Positions 1-8,846 of a DNA stretch of 35,622 nt are shown here, one piece after another (position 1 is the first letter of the stretch; each line of letters opens with the position of its first letter). The DNA comes from an uncultured Anaerolineales bacterium. GTDB lineage: Bacteria; Chloroflexota; Anaerolineae; Anaerolineales; UBA4823. Made by a program: the position numbers and the translations under genes. The DNA lies in NCBI GenBank assembly GCA_937928795.1, contig CALFWB010000077.1, positions 1 to 35,622 of the forward strand. Direction: 5' to 3'. The notes under the pieces were generated by a model. That model saw only the letters and a program-made list of their open reading frames with translations. It searched no databases and was not told where the DNA came from.

Positions 1-26
1 GAATTAGGAATTGGATTGGTACTCAT
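1..26 (-). CDS. ftsZ: 5' end of a CDS, probably cell division protein FtsZ (partial)
   Basis: Only eight codons lie inside the window, reading M-S-T-N-P-I-P-N on the minus strand; the rest is beyond the left edge. The start is supported by a strong GAGGAGG ribosome-binding site at 31-42. The assignment to FtsZ, the tubulin-like ring protein, is an inference from position: it follows ftsQ and ftsA in the same direction, as in almost all dcw clusters. The few residues themselves are not diagnostic. Confidence 0.6.
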
Positions 27-30
27 AAAA

Positions 31-42
31 AGATCCTCCTCT
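31..42 (-). promoter_or_regulatory. Strong ribosome-binding site of the ftsZ-like start
   Basis: On the minus strand this reads AGAGGAGGATCT, a near-perfect Shine-Dalgarno sequence, with its core 4-6 bases from the ATG at 24-26. It is the strongest such site in the dcw cluster, which fits the high amount of FtsZ that cells need relative to FtsA. Confidence 0.7.
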
Positions 43-77
43 ATTTTAAGTTTCGTCGTGTGTTATCGGCCTTCCCG

Positions 78-1325
78 TTAGGGAAGTAGCCGCCGTAACC
101 ATTCTTTCAATATCTCCCAGGCTTGATGATTCCCTGCTAAACGTGGAGAGAGATTCTTTTGTAGTTGAGTTGGTAAGAACTCATGATAGAGAAAAGCCCA
201 TTTTAATAACCCGACCGAAGTGGCGAAGGCGGGGGAATTCAAGCGGTCGGTCATCCCCACCAAGCCCTGCGGGCGGGCAATGCGCACCGGCACGCCAAAG
301 AGGCGATTTGCCATGCTTCGCATGCCAGGCAATAAGCTGGAACCACCGGTGAGCACAATCCCGGCTGGAAGCAAGCCGTCATATCCTGATCGTTTTAACT
401 CTTGCAGAACAAGTCCGAAAATCTCTTCGACACGTGCTTCGATAATGTTGGCGAGTTCGGCACGACTGATTTCCACAGGGTCGTTCTCCCCAAATGGCTT
501 AATCTCGAACCGTTCGTTTTCGTCCACTTCGGCTTGAATGGCATGGCCATGTCGGATTTTGATCTCTTCAGCTTGTGATAGAGGCAAATGAAGTCCTTGG
601 GCAATATCTGAAGTGATATGATTTCCTCCCACTGCCAGCACTGCGGTATACCACACATCCCCTTCGCTATAGAGGGCAAGGTCGGTTGTGCCGCCCCCAA
701 TATCGCAAACCAAGACCCCCATTTGGCGCTCAGCCTCCGTCAGGGCAACCTCGGCGGAGGCAAGCGGGTTGAGGACAAATTGAGAGACCTCTACGCCCGA
801 AAAACCGACACACTGGCGGAGATTTTCGGTTGAGGCGGCTGAAGCAGTGATGATATGGGTTTCAACTTCTAAGCGGTAGCCATGCATTCCGATTGGCATA
901 CGAATCCCTTCTTGTCCATCGACATTAAAACCGCGATGGATGACGTGGATGATCTCTTGATTGTGGGGAATGGGGATGGCCCGCGCCGACTCAATTGCTC
1001 GCATAATATCGTCTTGGTCGATCATCCGTCCACTAACGCCCACCACACCACGACTGTTTGTCGAGGAAACTTGGGAGCCAGCCATGCTGACTAAGGCAGC
1101 ATTGATTTCCATTCCAGAGGTGCGCTCGGCTTTTTCAATCGAGCGTTTGACCGCTTGAGATGCGGCTGCTAGGTCAACGATGACCCCTTTTCTGATGCCT
1201 TGCGAAGGCTCGATGCCTACGCCAAGGATTTGCAGTTGACCGGGGGTTTCTTCACAGCCGACCAAGGTGCAAATTTTGGTTGTGCCAATATCGATACCGA
1301 CAACGACTGGACGTTCAGTTCTCAT
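78..1325 (-). CDS. ftsA: Cell division protein FtsA
   Basis: This 415-residue actin-like ATPase is expected to tether FtsZ to the membrane and recruit later division proteins. The N-terminus has the phosphate-1 motif GIDIGTTKI (about residues 10-18), the middle has the phosphate-2 motif CDIGGGTTDLALY (about 209-221), and GIVLTGGSSLLPGM (about 324-337) is the adenosine-binding motif. The C-terminus ends in an amphipathic segment, WEILKEWLRRLLP, which fits the FtsA membrane-targeting helix. The ATG at 1323-1325 is preceded by GGAG eight bases upstream. It starts two bases after the ftsQ stop, so the two are translated from one message. Length and motifs are normal for the family. Confidence 0.96.
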   Translation of the reverse strand: MRTERPVVVGIDIGTTKICTLVGCEETPGQLQILGVGIEPSQGIRKGVIVDLAAASQAVKRSIEKAERTSGMEINAALVSMAGSQVSSTNSRGVVGVSGRMIDQDDIMRAIESARAIPIPHNQEIIHVIHRGFNVDGQEGIRMPIGMHGYRLEVETHIITASAASTENLRQCVGFSGVEVSQFVLNPLASAEVALTEAERQMGVLVCDIGGGTTDLALYSEGDVWYTAVLAVGGNHITSDIAQGLHLPLSQAEEIKIRHGHAIQAEVDENERFEIKPFGENDPVEISRAELANIIEARVEEIFGLVLQELKRSGYDGLLPAGIVLTGGSSLLPGMRSMANRLFGVPVRIARPQGLVGMTDRLNSPAFATSVGLLKWAFLYHEFLPTQLQKNLSPRLAGNHQAWEILKEWLRRLLP

Positions 1326-1327
1326 GC

Positions 1328-2332
1328 TTATCGCTCCAATCGGTAATAAGGTGCATGGACGTATTCAATACTAATCAACAGCGGTTTTTGCTTTTCTTTT
1401 TTGATTTTTTTGACCATCAGCTCGTAGATTTTCATTTTGAGGCTAATATCTTTCAAGGCACCAAAATAAACCGTCCATCCACGCGGGTCATGCCAACCTA
1501 ACCCCCGTTCACCATCATAGAACAGACGGGCTCCATCAGGAACTAAAGCACTGATGGATAAAATGCCTGAAACGAGCTCAACGGGCAGGCGCAGTTGCTG
1601 AAGATCGGTTTGGGGGTCTGTGGAAGTGGGCAAGGGCAGGTCTTGGGCTTCAATGACCAGTTTGGGCAGAGGGTTTCCCTCGCCGCGCAGCGGGAAAGCA
1701 TAACCTTCTGAATCCACCAAAAGGGTGCGGTCACCTAGTTTCCAGACAAAAAGTGGTTTTCTCTCATCAACACGGATATAGACTTTATTGGGAAATTGCA
1801 GATTGACCTCAACACTGCGAAATTCCGGAAATTGGGCAATCAGCTTCTCGCGGATGAGTTGAGGGTCAACGGCAAAAATCGGTTGCTCTTCTATATCCAA
1901 CTCAGTTGAGATTTCTTTGGCACGAATGCGCTGTAGCCCCTGAAAATTGACCGTATCCACCTTGAATAGGGGGGCTGTCCAGAGCAAGTAGAGCAATGCG
2001 ATCAAACCAAAACTCAATAAAGCGGAGAGCATCCGCCAACCTACCTGAATCTGAACCAAGCTCGGCAGACGGATTTCTACTCCGGGAACACCGAGTGGTA
2101 CTTCTAAACGGCGTTGTGTGTTCGTTGCGCGGCGCGGGGTTGCCATGGGCAGTCCGGAGACCGTCCCCCGCATGAGAACAGGAACACGGCGGGTTTCCAT
2201 CTCGGCAATTCTTCTTCGTCCTGACCCCGTATTCCGCAGGCGCGGTTTGTTACGCTCTTTTCTCGTCCAAGCGTTCTCGGTGATGGAGGCGGTTTTCAAA
2301 AAATCCGCTGAAGAGGTCGGTTTGGCTTTCAC
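1328..2332 (-). CDS. ftsQ: Cell division protein FtsQ/DivIB
   Basis: This bitopic protein of the division complex bridges FtsA/FtsZ to FtsL and the septal synthase. The predicted product has 334 residues: a long basic, Arg-rich cytoplasmic tail (about 1-98), one membrane segment (about 99-120), then an extracellular POTRA domain starting near FKVDTVNFQGLQRI and a beta domain. The cytoplasmic tail is longer than in E. coli FtsQ. The start is a GTG overlapping the ddl stop by four bases (GTGA), with AAGGG just upstream; an internal ATG about 45 codons in is a less likely alternative. Gene order between ddl and ftsA supports the call. Confidence 0.9.
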   Translation of the reverse strand: MKAKPTSSADFLKTASITENAWTRKERNKPRLRNTGSGRRRIAEMETRRVPVLMRGTVSGLPMATPRRATNTQRRLEVPLGVPGVEIRLPSLVQIQVGWRMLSALLSFGLIALLYLLWTAPLFKVDTVNFQGLQRIRAKEISTELDIEEQPIFAVDPQLIREKLIAQFPEFRSVEVNLQFPNKVYIRVDERKPLFVWKLGDRTLLVDSEGYAFPLRGEGNPLPKLVIEAQDLPLPTSTDPQTDLQQLRLPVELVSGILSISALVPDGARLFYDGERGLGWHDPRGWTVYFGALKDISLKMKIYELMVKKIKKEKQKPLLISIEYVHAPYYRLER

Positions 2333-3465
2333 TTCCCTTTGCTCTCTCTTTGATAACGGTAAAGCGTCTCACTTTTTTCAGCTTTGCGAGCCAGTGCTAA
2401 TTCGATCAACCGATCGACCAGTTGGGGGTAGCTGATCCCGACTGCATTCCAAAGTTTTGGATACATGCTAATGCGGGTAAAGCCGGGAATGGTATTGATC
2501 TCATTGATAAATAGTTCACCGGATTCTTTATCTAAAAGCATATCGACCCGTGCCATCCCGGCACCATCGATCGCTTTGAAAGTTCGGATGGCTAATGATC
2601 GAGCATACTCGGCTACTTCTGGTTCCAGAGGCGCCGGAATGAGCAGTTGGGAACGGTCATCATGATATTTTGCATCGTAGGAGTAAAATTCCTCGGCGGG
2701 GATGATCTCACCCGGCACAGACGCGTCCACGTCTTCATTGCCCAGTACGCTCACTTCGATTTCGCGGGCGTTGACGCCGCGTTCGACCAAGATACGCCGG
2801 TCATAGCGGCTAGCATCTCTTAACCCTAGAATGAGTTCCTCTCGGTTGTGGCATTTGCTAACGCCCACTGAGGAGCCAAGGTTGGCTGGCTTCACGAAGA
2901 GTGGGTAGGGAGCGATGGCTTCACTCTTTGCGATGACCTCTTCGACCTTGTTTCTTACTTCTTGGCGGGTGAAGACCAGCCAATCGACTACCGGAATGTG
3001 GTGGGCTTTCATGACATCTTTGAAGATGCCTTTGTCCATTCCCACCGCGGAAGCCACCACTCCGCAACCGACATAGGCGACATTTGCCATCTCTAGTAGT
3101 CCTTGAATGGTACCATCTTCGCCAAACGTGCCATGGAGGACCGGGAAGACGACATCGACAGAGCAAAGATGACGTAAAATTTCATCCGTATCTCCCTTGC
3201 TCAGGGTGAAAATGCCGTTTCGGGTCGGGTCTGGCAAAAGGGTGGCAGGGATGCAGGAAGTGAGGTTTCCCTCCTGTAATGCGTCGAGGGCATTTTCACC
3301 GAAGTACCATTTGCCTTCATGGGTAATGCCGATTTGAGTCACTTCGTAATGCGCCGGGTCTAAAGCGGAGAGGATCGAACGCGCGGACAAAAGTGATATC
3401 TCATGTTCCCCAGAGACCCCTCCAAATAAGACGGCTACCCTTAATTTTTGGCTTTGATTATTCAT
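2329..3465 (-). CDS. ddl: D-alanine--D-alanine ligase
   Basis: Ddl joins two D-alanines using ATP, giving the dipeptide that MurF adds to the precursor. The 378-residue protein has the N-terminal LFGGVSGEHEISLLSARS motif, the VFPVLHGTFGEDGTIQGLLE segment, and an ATP-grasp C-terminal part ending with MARVDMLLDKESGELFINE and INTIPGFTRISMYPKLW, which carry the metal ligands and the D-Ala-binding site. It is of the longer, DdlA-like type. The ATG is preceded by GAGGT five bases upstream. The gene overlaps murB by eight bases and ftsQ by four. Confidence 0.96.
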   Translation of the reverse strand: MNNQSQKLRVAVLFGGVSGEHEISLLSARSILSALDPAHYEVTQIGITHEGKWYFGENALDALQEGNLTSCIPATLLPDPTRNGIFTLSKGDTDEILRHLCSVDVVFPVLHGTFGEDGTIQGLLEMANVAYVGCGVVASAVGMDKGIFKDVMKAHHIPVVDWLVFTRQEVRNKVEEVIAKSEAIAPYPLFVKPANLGSSVGVSKCHNREELILGLRDASRYDRRILVERGVNAREIEVSVLGNEDVDASVPGEIIPAEEFYSYDAKYHDDRSQLLIPAPLEPEVAEYARSLAIRTFKAIDGAGMARVDMLLDKESGELFINEINTIPGFTRISMYPKLWNAVGISYPQLVDRLIELALARKAEKSETLYRYQRESKGK

Positions 3466-4495
3466 TTTGCACCTCGAGGGATGATTGGATAACGGATGGC
3501 GTTGAGGGTTCGGCGAAATTTCCCAACGGTTGGATCTCCAGCTCTAGATCAATGCCAAATTTTGCGGCAACTGCTTGGCGGGCTGCCTGAATCAACTGCC
3601 AGACATCCTTTGCGGTGGCATTGCCTAGGTTAATGAAGAAATTGGCATGGAGGGGGCTAATCATGGCTCCACCAATGGTCAATCCTTTCAATCCGGCGGC
3701 ATCGATCAGACGCCCGGCAAAGTCGCCAGGTGGATTCTTAAACATCGAGCCCAAGCTAGCACCGGGTGGTTGGGTTTTTTTGCGTCTTTGGGCAAAGTCC
3801 TCCATTTTTACCTTGATTTCGGTCGAATCACGGCGCTCAAGACGCAAAAGAGCTGATAAGACGATCGCTTGAATAGCGTTCTGCTTCAAGCGGCTTGAGC
3901 GATAACGGTACTCCATCTCTTCCACCGTCCATTGTTCTTGAACGGCGCGAAATTGATTGGTTTCCCATTTGCGATGCAAGATTGTGACCATGACCAGACT
4001 GCCAGCCATGTCACCGTCAAAAGCGCCGGCGTTGTTCACAATGGCTCCACCTAAGGTGCCGGGGATACCACAAGCCCATTCTAAGCCGCTCAAGCCCTGT
4101 TCGGCTGCCTGACGGGCAAGATGAGCCAGATTTACCCCTGCATCCGCCCAAACCAGAGCGGGGTGTCCGCTCAGATCGAAGCGGACGCGGCTTCGTCCTC
4201 GGGCGCGGTTGATGATCACTAAACCAACCAACCCCTCGTCACTGATCAGAACATTTGAGCCACCGCCTAGGAGTGTATAAGGGATTTCGTTTTCCCAGAT
4301 CAGCGGCATCAATTGGGCGAGTTTTGAAGATGAATTGACCTCGATCAAGAACTCGGCTGGTCCTCCAATGCGGGCAGCCGTGTAGCGCGAAAGGGGCATC
4401 TGGCTTTGTAGCTCCATGCCCAATTGATGGGCAATTTCTCCAAGCCGCTCTGCGTAAGGTGAGGGGACTCGAGAAGTCATATATCGAAAGTTCAT
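3458..4495 (-). CDS. murB: UDP-N-acetylenolpyruvoylglucosamine reductase MurB
   Basis: MurB is the FAD/NADPH enzyme that completes UDP-MurNAc. The 345-residue protein shows the FAD-binding segments RIGGPAEFLIEV, LLGGGSNVLISDEGLVGLVI and CGIPGTLGGAIVNNAGAFDG, and the catalytic-serine segment GASLGSMFKNP. The C-terminal HANFFINLGNATAKDV is also typical. It begins at ATG 4493-4495 inside the murC stop (ATGA overlap). A second ATG five codons later is possible but lacks a better ribosome-binding site. Nothing is missing compared with the family. Confidence 0.95.
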   Translation of the reverse strand: MNFRYMTSRVPSPYAERLGEIAHQLGMELQSQMPLSRYTAARIGGPAEFLIEVNSSSKLAQLMPLIWENEIPYTLLGGGSNVLISDEGLVGLVIINRARGRSRVRFDLSGHPALVWADAGVNLAHLARQAAEQGLSGLEWACGIPGTLGGAIVNNAGAFDGDMAGSLVMVTILHRKWETNQFRAVQEQWTVEEMEYRYRSSRLKQNAIQAIVLSALLRLERRDSTEIKVKMEDFAQRRKKTQPPGASLGSMFKNPPGDFAGRLIDAAGLKGLTIGGAMISPLHANFFINLGNATAKDVWQLIQAARQAVAAKFGIDLELEIQPLGNFAEPSTPSVIQSSLEVQNE

Positions 4496-5898
4496 CCTGC
4501 CTTCTCCGCAGCCCCATCAAGGGATTGAAACAAACGGCGATTGAGTTGGTCTGCATCCCCGGCTGAGAGAACCAATACAACTTGGTTGGGAGCAAGGTTA
4601 TCTAATAAAAATCGTTCGGCAGCTTCAAGATCGGGGACGAAAAAGCGCCGCTTGGCATGGATTTCGGTCACCATCTTTGCCATTGAAAACCCTTCGGGTG
4701 CCTTTTCGCGGGCGCCGTAGACATCGAGGACAATGAGCGCATCCGCATCGCTAAAGGCGTTACGAAAACCTTCCCAGAGCGTAAGGGTACGCGAATAGGT
4801 GTGAGGTTGCCAAACTGCCCAAATGAACTGGCTGGGGAAGCGTTCCCGAGCAGCGGCAAGCGTGGCTTCGATTTCGCTAGGGTGGTGCGCATAGTCGTCA
4901 ACGAGGGTGATGCCCTGCCTTGTCCCTTGGATTTGAAATCGGCGCGCTGAACCGCGAAACTCTCCCAACGCTTGAGCAGCCTCTTCGTTGGGCAAGCCCA
5001 ATTGATGGCATAGAGCTAGTACGGCTAAGGCATTGCGCACGTTATGGATGCCGGGAATGCGCAATTGTACTTTTGCTAGGCTACGCCCTTGCCATTGGGC
5101 TTGGAAGGAATATGCCCCGTGAGAATTCTTGGTGATTTCGGCGCCGAGATAGGCGGCCTGTGATTCGAAAGGCGAATTTCCTAAGGCATAGCCGAAGCGG
5201 GGTGGGTGTTGCCCAAGTTGGTTCATCAGACGGCGGACTCCCTCATCCTCCATACAGGCGATCAATGCGCCGCTGGGTTGAATCTGATGGACAAACTGTT
5301 CAAAGGCTGCTTCGAATTGACGGGGGGTTGGGTAGCAATCTGGATGATCGTATTCAATGTTGGTGATGATCGCGTATGTAGGGTGCAGCCCTAGGAACAT
5401 GCCGTCATATTCATCGGCTTCAATAACAAAATAGCTTCCTTGTCCGGCATGAGCGTTGCGGTTTAGGTCAAGAGAAACGCCACCGATTACGTAAGAAGGA
5501 TCCAAACCGAGGCGGGTTAGGACCCATGTCATCATAGCTGTTGTGGTGGTTTTTCCATGAGTTCCGGCAATAGCGATAGCTTTGTTTTCTCCAATCAGGG
5601 AAGGCAGAAATTCATTCCGTTTGAGCACAGGGATGCCGGCCGCTTGCGCAGCTTGTACTTCTGCATTCTCATCGGGAATTGCCGATGAACGGATAACCAG
5701 TTGGGCACCCACGATGTTCTGAGGTTGATGCCCAATGGTAACATGGATGCCTTCCTCCATAAGTTCTTTTATCAACGGTGACCAAGTGCGATCAGAGCCG
5801 CTGACGATCAGTCCTCGTTCACGAAGGACGCGCGCAATCGCCGATAGACCACTGCCGGCAATACCGATGAGATGAATACGGGCACCCTTTTCAAGCAT
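4492..5898 (-). CDS. murC: UDP-N-acetylmuramate--L-alanine ligase MurC
   Basis: MurC adds L-alanine to UDP-MurNAc, the first step of peptide-stem assembly in the cytoplasm. The 468-residue protein begins MLEKGARIHLIGIAGSGLSA (Rossmann-like UDP-binding domain). It continues with the Mur ligase P-loop AIAGTHGKTTTTAM, the NIEYDHPDCYP region and the C-terminal VDDYAHHPSEIEATLAA motif. The open frame runs about 62 codons further upstream, but that part overlaps the CvpA-like gene and is unlike MurC. The ATG at 5896-5898 shares one base with the upstream stop (TGATG), which supports translational coupling and fixes the start. Confidence 0.96.
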   Translation of the reverse strand: MLEKGARIHLIGIAGSGLSAIARVLRERGLIVSGSDRTWSPLIKELMEEGIHVTIGHQPQNIVGAQLVIRSSAIPDENAEVQAAQAAGIPVLKRNEFLPSLIGENKAIAIAGTHGKTTTTAMMTWVLTRLGLDPSYVIGGVSLDLNRNAHAGQGSYFVIEADEYDGMFLGLHPTYAIITNIEYDHPDCYPTPRQFEAAFEQFVHQIQPSGALIACMEDEGVRRLMNQLGQHPPRFGYALGNSPFESQAAYLGAEITKNSHGAYSFQAQWQGRSLAKVQLRIPGIHNVRNALAVLALCHQLGLPNEEAAQALGEFRGSARRFQIQGTRQGITLVDDYAHHPSEIEATLAAARERFPSQFIWAVWQPHTYSRTLTLWEGFRNAFSDADALIVLDVYGAREKAPEGFSMAKMVTEIHAKRRFFVPDLEAAERFLLDNLAPNQVVLVLSAGDADQLNRRLFQSLDGAAEKAG

Positions 5899-6437
5899 CA
5901 GATAAACACCACCAATACAAATAATGCGAAGAGGATCACCGCAAAAAAGATGGTGGGAATGCCCAACCAACGCGGCGCCAACAACGGAATCATATCCTGA
6001 GCAGCTTCGTAGCCGGGTAAGTCGGCTTTTGGCGGAATGATGATCGTGGGGAAGGGGTAGTTTGACTGCTCTAAGAAGTACCAAATACTACCGATGATTA
6101 AGAATCCGTTCAGTAAACCCAAAACGAAACCCAATAAAATATCCGATAACTTATCGCGGGCGAATTTTCCGCCGCTTAATTTCGGAATATTGGGGGTTTG
6201 GTAGCCAAAAAATACCAAGACGAGAACAATGATTGTGCGTGTCCAGAAGACGGGTGTACCATTTCTGGCATCAAAAAAGGAACGCACGGGCGGGACATAA
6301 CGCTCAAGAACGGCGAGGATAAAAAGTGCCAAAATTCCACTGAAGGTCACTAACACTTCCTTTGCCCAGCCGCGCATGGCGCCAATCACACCGAAAATAA
6401 TCACTAAAAGCCAAAATGCTGCAATTAGACTGATCAT
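5898..6437 (-). CDS. CvpA-like integral membrane protein inside the dcw cluster
   Basis: This is a 179-residue membrane protein with four or five hydrophobic segments, starting MISLIAAFWLLVIIFGVIGA and then RGWAKEVLVTFSGILALFIL. The early GxxRGW..E pattern, the second half with the RDKLSDILLGFVLGLLNGF region and the small size fit the CvpA / colicin V production family. Its exact role is unknown; CvpA proteins are linked to envelope integrity. It sits between murG and murC, overlapping murG by four bases and murC by one, so it belongs to the same message. The family call rests on motif resemblance and topology only. Confidence 0.65.
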   Translation of the reverse strand: MISLIAAFWLLVIIFGVIGAMRGWAKEVLVTFSGILALFILAVLERYVPPVRSFFDARNGTPVFWTRTIIVLVLVFFGYQTPNIPKLSGGKFARDKLSDILLGFVLGLLNGFLIIGSIWYFLEQSNYPFPTIIIPPKADLPGYEAAQDMIPLLAPRWLGIPTIFFAVILFALFVLVVFI

Positions 6438-7654
6438 GACCGACCTCGACTTTCCGTTGCCGCTTGTAAGATGCTCTCTGCAATGGAATAAGCTGCAAAA
6501 GGCTGGGCAAGAGACTGTAAACGGTCACGCATCTTAGCAAGCATGGAAGAATTACCAAGCAACGTTTGAATTTCGGGTAGCAATTTGGAGCCTAAATCGT
6601 GATCTTGGAGAATCCGCGCGGCTCGTCTTTTGGCTAAATATTCGGCATTCACTTGTTGGTAGTGCCAAGCATAAGGATATGGCACCAAAATCGCCGCTAA
6701 ACCGAAAAGAGGCAACTCACCTAATACAGACGCTCCAGCCCGGCAGACAGCCAGGTCTGCGGCTGCGAAAGCGGCACTCATCTCCTCGTGCAGATAAGGG
6801 AAGGAGCGATAACGCTGAAATCGTTCTTCAGGCAGTTTGGCTTTCAATTGTTTTTGGAATTGTTGCACTTCTTCCCAATCCCGATGGCCACTGATATGCA
6901 GGACTTGGATAAACTCTAGGAGTTGCGGCAAGATTGCCAACACAGCGCGGTTGATTGAGCGGGCTCCTTTGCTGCCACCGAATACCAGCAAGGTGGGTAG
7001 CTGTGCATCCAACTGAAAAAGCTGGCAGGCTTTTTGTTTTCGTTGCGGATTCGTTGCCCACTCGTAGTGTTCGGCTCGAATGGGGTAACCGCTGACGTTT
7101 ATCGGCGCTTTGGGATGGAAATATTGGCGACTCACTTCAGCGGTCACGTTAATCTGATCGGCGAAGCGAGAGATGACCTTAAGCGCTAAAGCCGGTTCGA
7201 TATCCGGAACGTAGAGGACAATCTTGGGTTGTCTTGCCCTAGAGAGACCGTAGCGAGCGGCAATTGCCATTGGGAAAGCTAGATAGCCGCCAGTAAAGAG
7301 AATGACCTGAGGCTGGAAACGGCGCAAGATGGTTCGCGACGCAATAATACCGCGTCCAATTTGAAGGGCATTTGAGGGTAGGCGCTTCCAACCAACCCCA
7401 TGCACTCCGGCGGCCGGGATCTCCTCATACGGGATGCCCATACGACGGACGATTTGAGCTTCCATGCCTCCTATCCCTCCAACCCACAGGGTGGAGATTT
7501 GCTCAGGAGGTGGAAATTGGGTATTGCCCTTCATTCGATAGCTTTCCCGTAAAGTGCTCTCATCCTTCGCGAAAGCCTGGTGTACGGCGAGGGCGGGATA
7601 TACGCCTCCGCCGGTCCCACCGGCGCAAATCAACCATCTTACTGAAGAGATCAT
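6434..7654 (-). CDS. murG: UDP-GlcNAc--lipid I GlcNAc transferase MurG
   Basis: MurG adds GlcNAc to lipid I on the inner face of the membrane, giving lipid II. It is a GT-B enzyme with an N-terminal CAGGTGGGVYPALAVHQA loop, a linker with LFTGGYLAFPMAIAAR, the C-terminal FGGSKGARSINRAV motif and the donor-site segment CRAGASVLGELPLFGLAAI followed by HYQQVNAEYL. The usual GGTGGH loop reads GGTGGG here, so the conserved histidine is glycine. The start is taken as ATG 7652-7654 (MISSVRWLICAGG, 406 residues), with AAAGGA just upstream. It overlaps the end of ftsW by 95 bases. Confidence 0.94.
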   Translation of the reverse strand: MISSVRWLICAGGTGGGVYPALAVHQAFAKDESTLRESYRMKGNTQFPPPEQISTLWVGGIGGMEAQIVRRMGIPYEEIPAAGVHGVGWKRLPSNALQIGRGIIASRTILRRFQPQVILFTGGYLAFPMAIAARYGLSRARQPKIVLYVPDIEPALALKVISRFADQINVTAEVSRQYFHPKAPINVSGYPIRAEHYEWATNPQRKQKACQLFQLDAQLPTLLVFGGSKGARSINRAVLAILPQLLEFIQVLHISGHRDWEEVQQFQKQLKAKLPEERFQRYRSFPYLHEEMSAAFAAADLAVCRAGASVLGELPLFGLAAILVPYPYAWHYQQVNAEYLAKRRAARILQDHDLGSKLLPEIQTLLGNSSMLAKMRDRLQSLAQPFAAYSIAESILQAATESRGRS

Positions 7655-8846
7655 CCTTTGGTTCCTTTGTATCCTCCGAACGGATACCCACATTCAAGAT
7701 TGTGGCTATAGCAAAAATCGAGACAACCAAATTCGACCCGCCAGCGCTGATAAACGGTAAGGCATTGCCGGTAAACGGGATCAGATTGACAATCTGAGCC
7801 ATGTTGATCAGCGCTTCCATCACGATCCAACTGGTCATCCCGGCCGACAATAAGGCGCCCAAATGATCGGGAGCCCTCTGTGAGATGGCTAAACCACGCC
7901 ACAGAATAATCAAGTATAACCCAAGCAGGAAAGTTGTTCCAATTAAGCCAAATTCTTCGCCCACAATGGCAAAGATGCTGTCCGATTGCGGAGTGGGCAA
8001 TCCGGTGCTTTTTGTGACACTGTTACCTAGACCGACTCCAAAGAGCCCGCCTTTATAAAAAGCCTCTAAAGCGCGTTGCACTTGATAGGGTGCTAGGGTT
8101 GGGTCGGCAATCCCTTGCATCCAGTTCATCACCCGAGTTCGTCCGGTGTCGGTTACCAGAACAATCAACATTCCTAGCAAAAATACGCCGAGAACCAAAA
8201 GGAGAATTTGCTTCCAATCTCCACCGGCTAAAAAGAACAACATGCCACCGATGACGATAATCGTCAGAACGGCACTATAATCGGGTTGCAGAAGGATAAA
8301 GGCGCTCATGATTCCGAGGATCAAGATAAGTGGGATTAATCCCAAGGTGATCTCTTTGAGCATTTCTTTCTTGCTTTCGAGCCAAAAGGCTACATAGACG
8401 ACGGTGACGAATTTCGCTAATTCGGCTGGTTGGTAAGAGCCGCCGAAGAGGCCTCTTCGGGCACCAAAGCGACTTTCGCCGATAAACAGCACCAAGAAAA
8501 GCATCAGGATAACGACAATGGCTGCTGGAAAGACAAATGGCTTCCAGGATCGGTAATCGATCAGAACAACCAGAGGGGCAGCGATTAAGGCGATCACCAG
8601 TGCTAAAACTTGGCGTAAAAAGATGCCGTAGATCGCAAACAGGTCACGTGTGCCACTAAAGTAAAAGGAGAGTTCTGCGCTGGCGGAATAGAGCATCATC
8701 AATCCAAATAACAGCAACGCCACACAAACCAAAATCAATGGCAAGTCTAGCCGTAAATAGATTCTTCTTTGGAGAAATTGACGCATCTCGCTGGAAGAGT
8801 TCGATTGATTTTCTTTTACAAATCCATAACCCATTTTCGGAAACAC
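7560..8846 (-). CDS. ftsW: Septal SEDS glycosyltransferase FtsW
   Basis: FtsW polymerises lipid II at the septum together with the class B PBP. The 428-residue protein has about ten membrane segments. It contains SEDS signatures such as FGARRGLFGGSYQPAELAKF, QPDYSAVLTIIVIGG, YQVQRALEAFYKGGLFGVGL, PTPQSDSIFAIVGEEFGLIG and the C-terminal PFTGNALPFISAGGSNLV. The start is GTG 8844-8846: a GAGGAG ribosome-binding site lies eight bases upstream (8855-8860), while the ATG four codons later has none. This gives a 31-base overlap with murD. The C-terminal tail is Arg-rich and its last 95 bases overlap murG. Confidence 0.94.
   Translation of the reverse strand: MFPKMGYGFVKENQSNSSSEMRQFLQRRIYLRLDLPLILVCVALLLFGLMMLYSASAELSFYFSGTRDLFAIYGIFLRQVLALVIALIAAPLVVLIDYRSWKPFVFPAAIVVILMLFLVLFIGESRFGARRGLFGGSYQPAELAKFVTVVYVAFWLESKKEMLKEITLGLIPLILILGIMSAFILLQPDYSAVLTIIVIGGMLFFLAGGDWKQILLLVLGVFLLGMLIVLVTDTGRTRVMNWMQGIADPTLAPYQVQRALEAFYKGGLFGVGLGNSVTKSTGLPTPQSDSIFAIVGEEFGLIGTTFLLGLYLIILWRGLAISQRAPDHLGALLSAGMTSWIVMEALINMAQIVNLIPFTGNALPFISAGGSNLVVSIFAIATILNVGIRSEDTKEPKDDLFSKMVDLRRWDRRRRISRPRRTPGFREG

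Noticed and set aside
5899-6084. A 62-residue N-terminal extension of MurC
   Set aside because: It overlaps the CvpA-like gene, has no MurC similarity, and the TGATG junction fixes the start at 5898.
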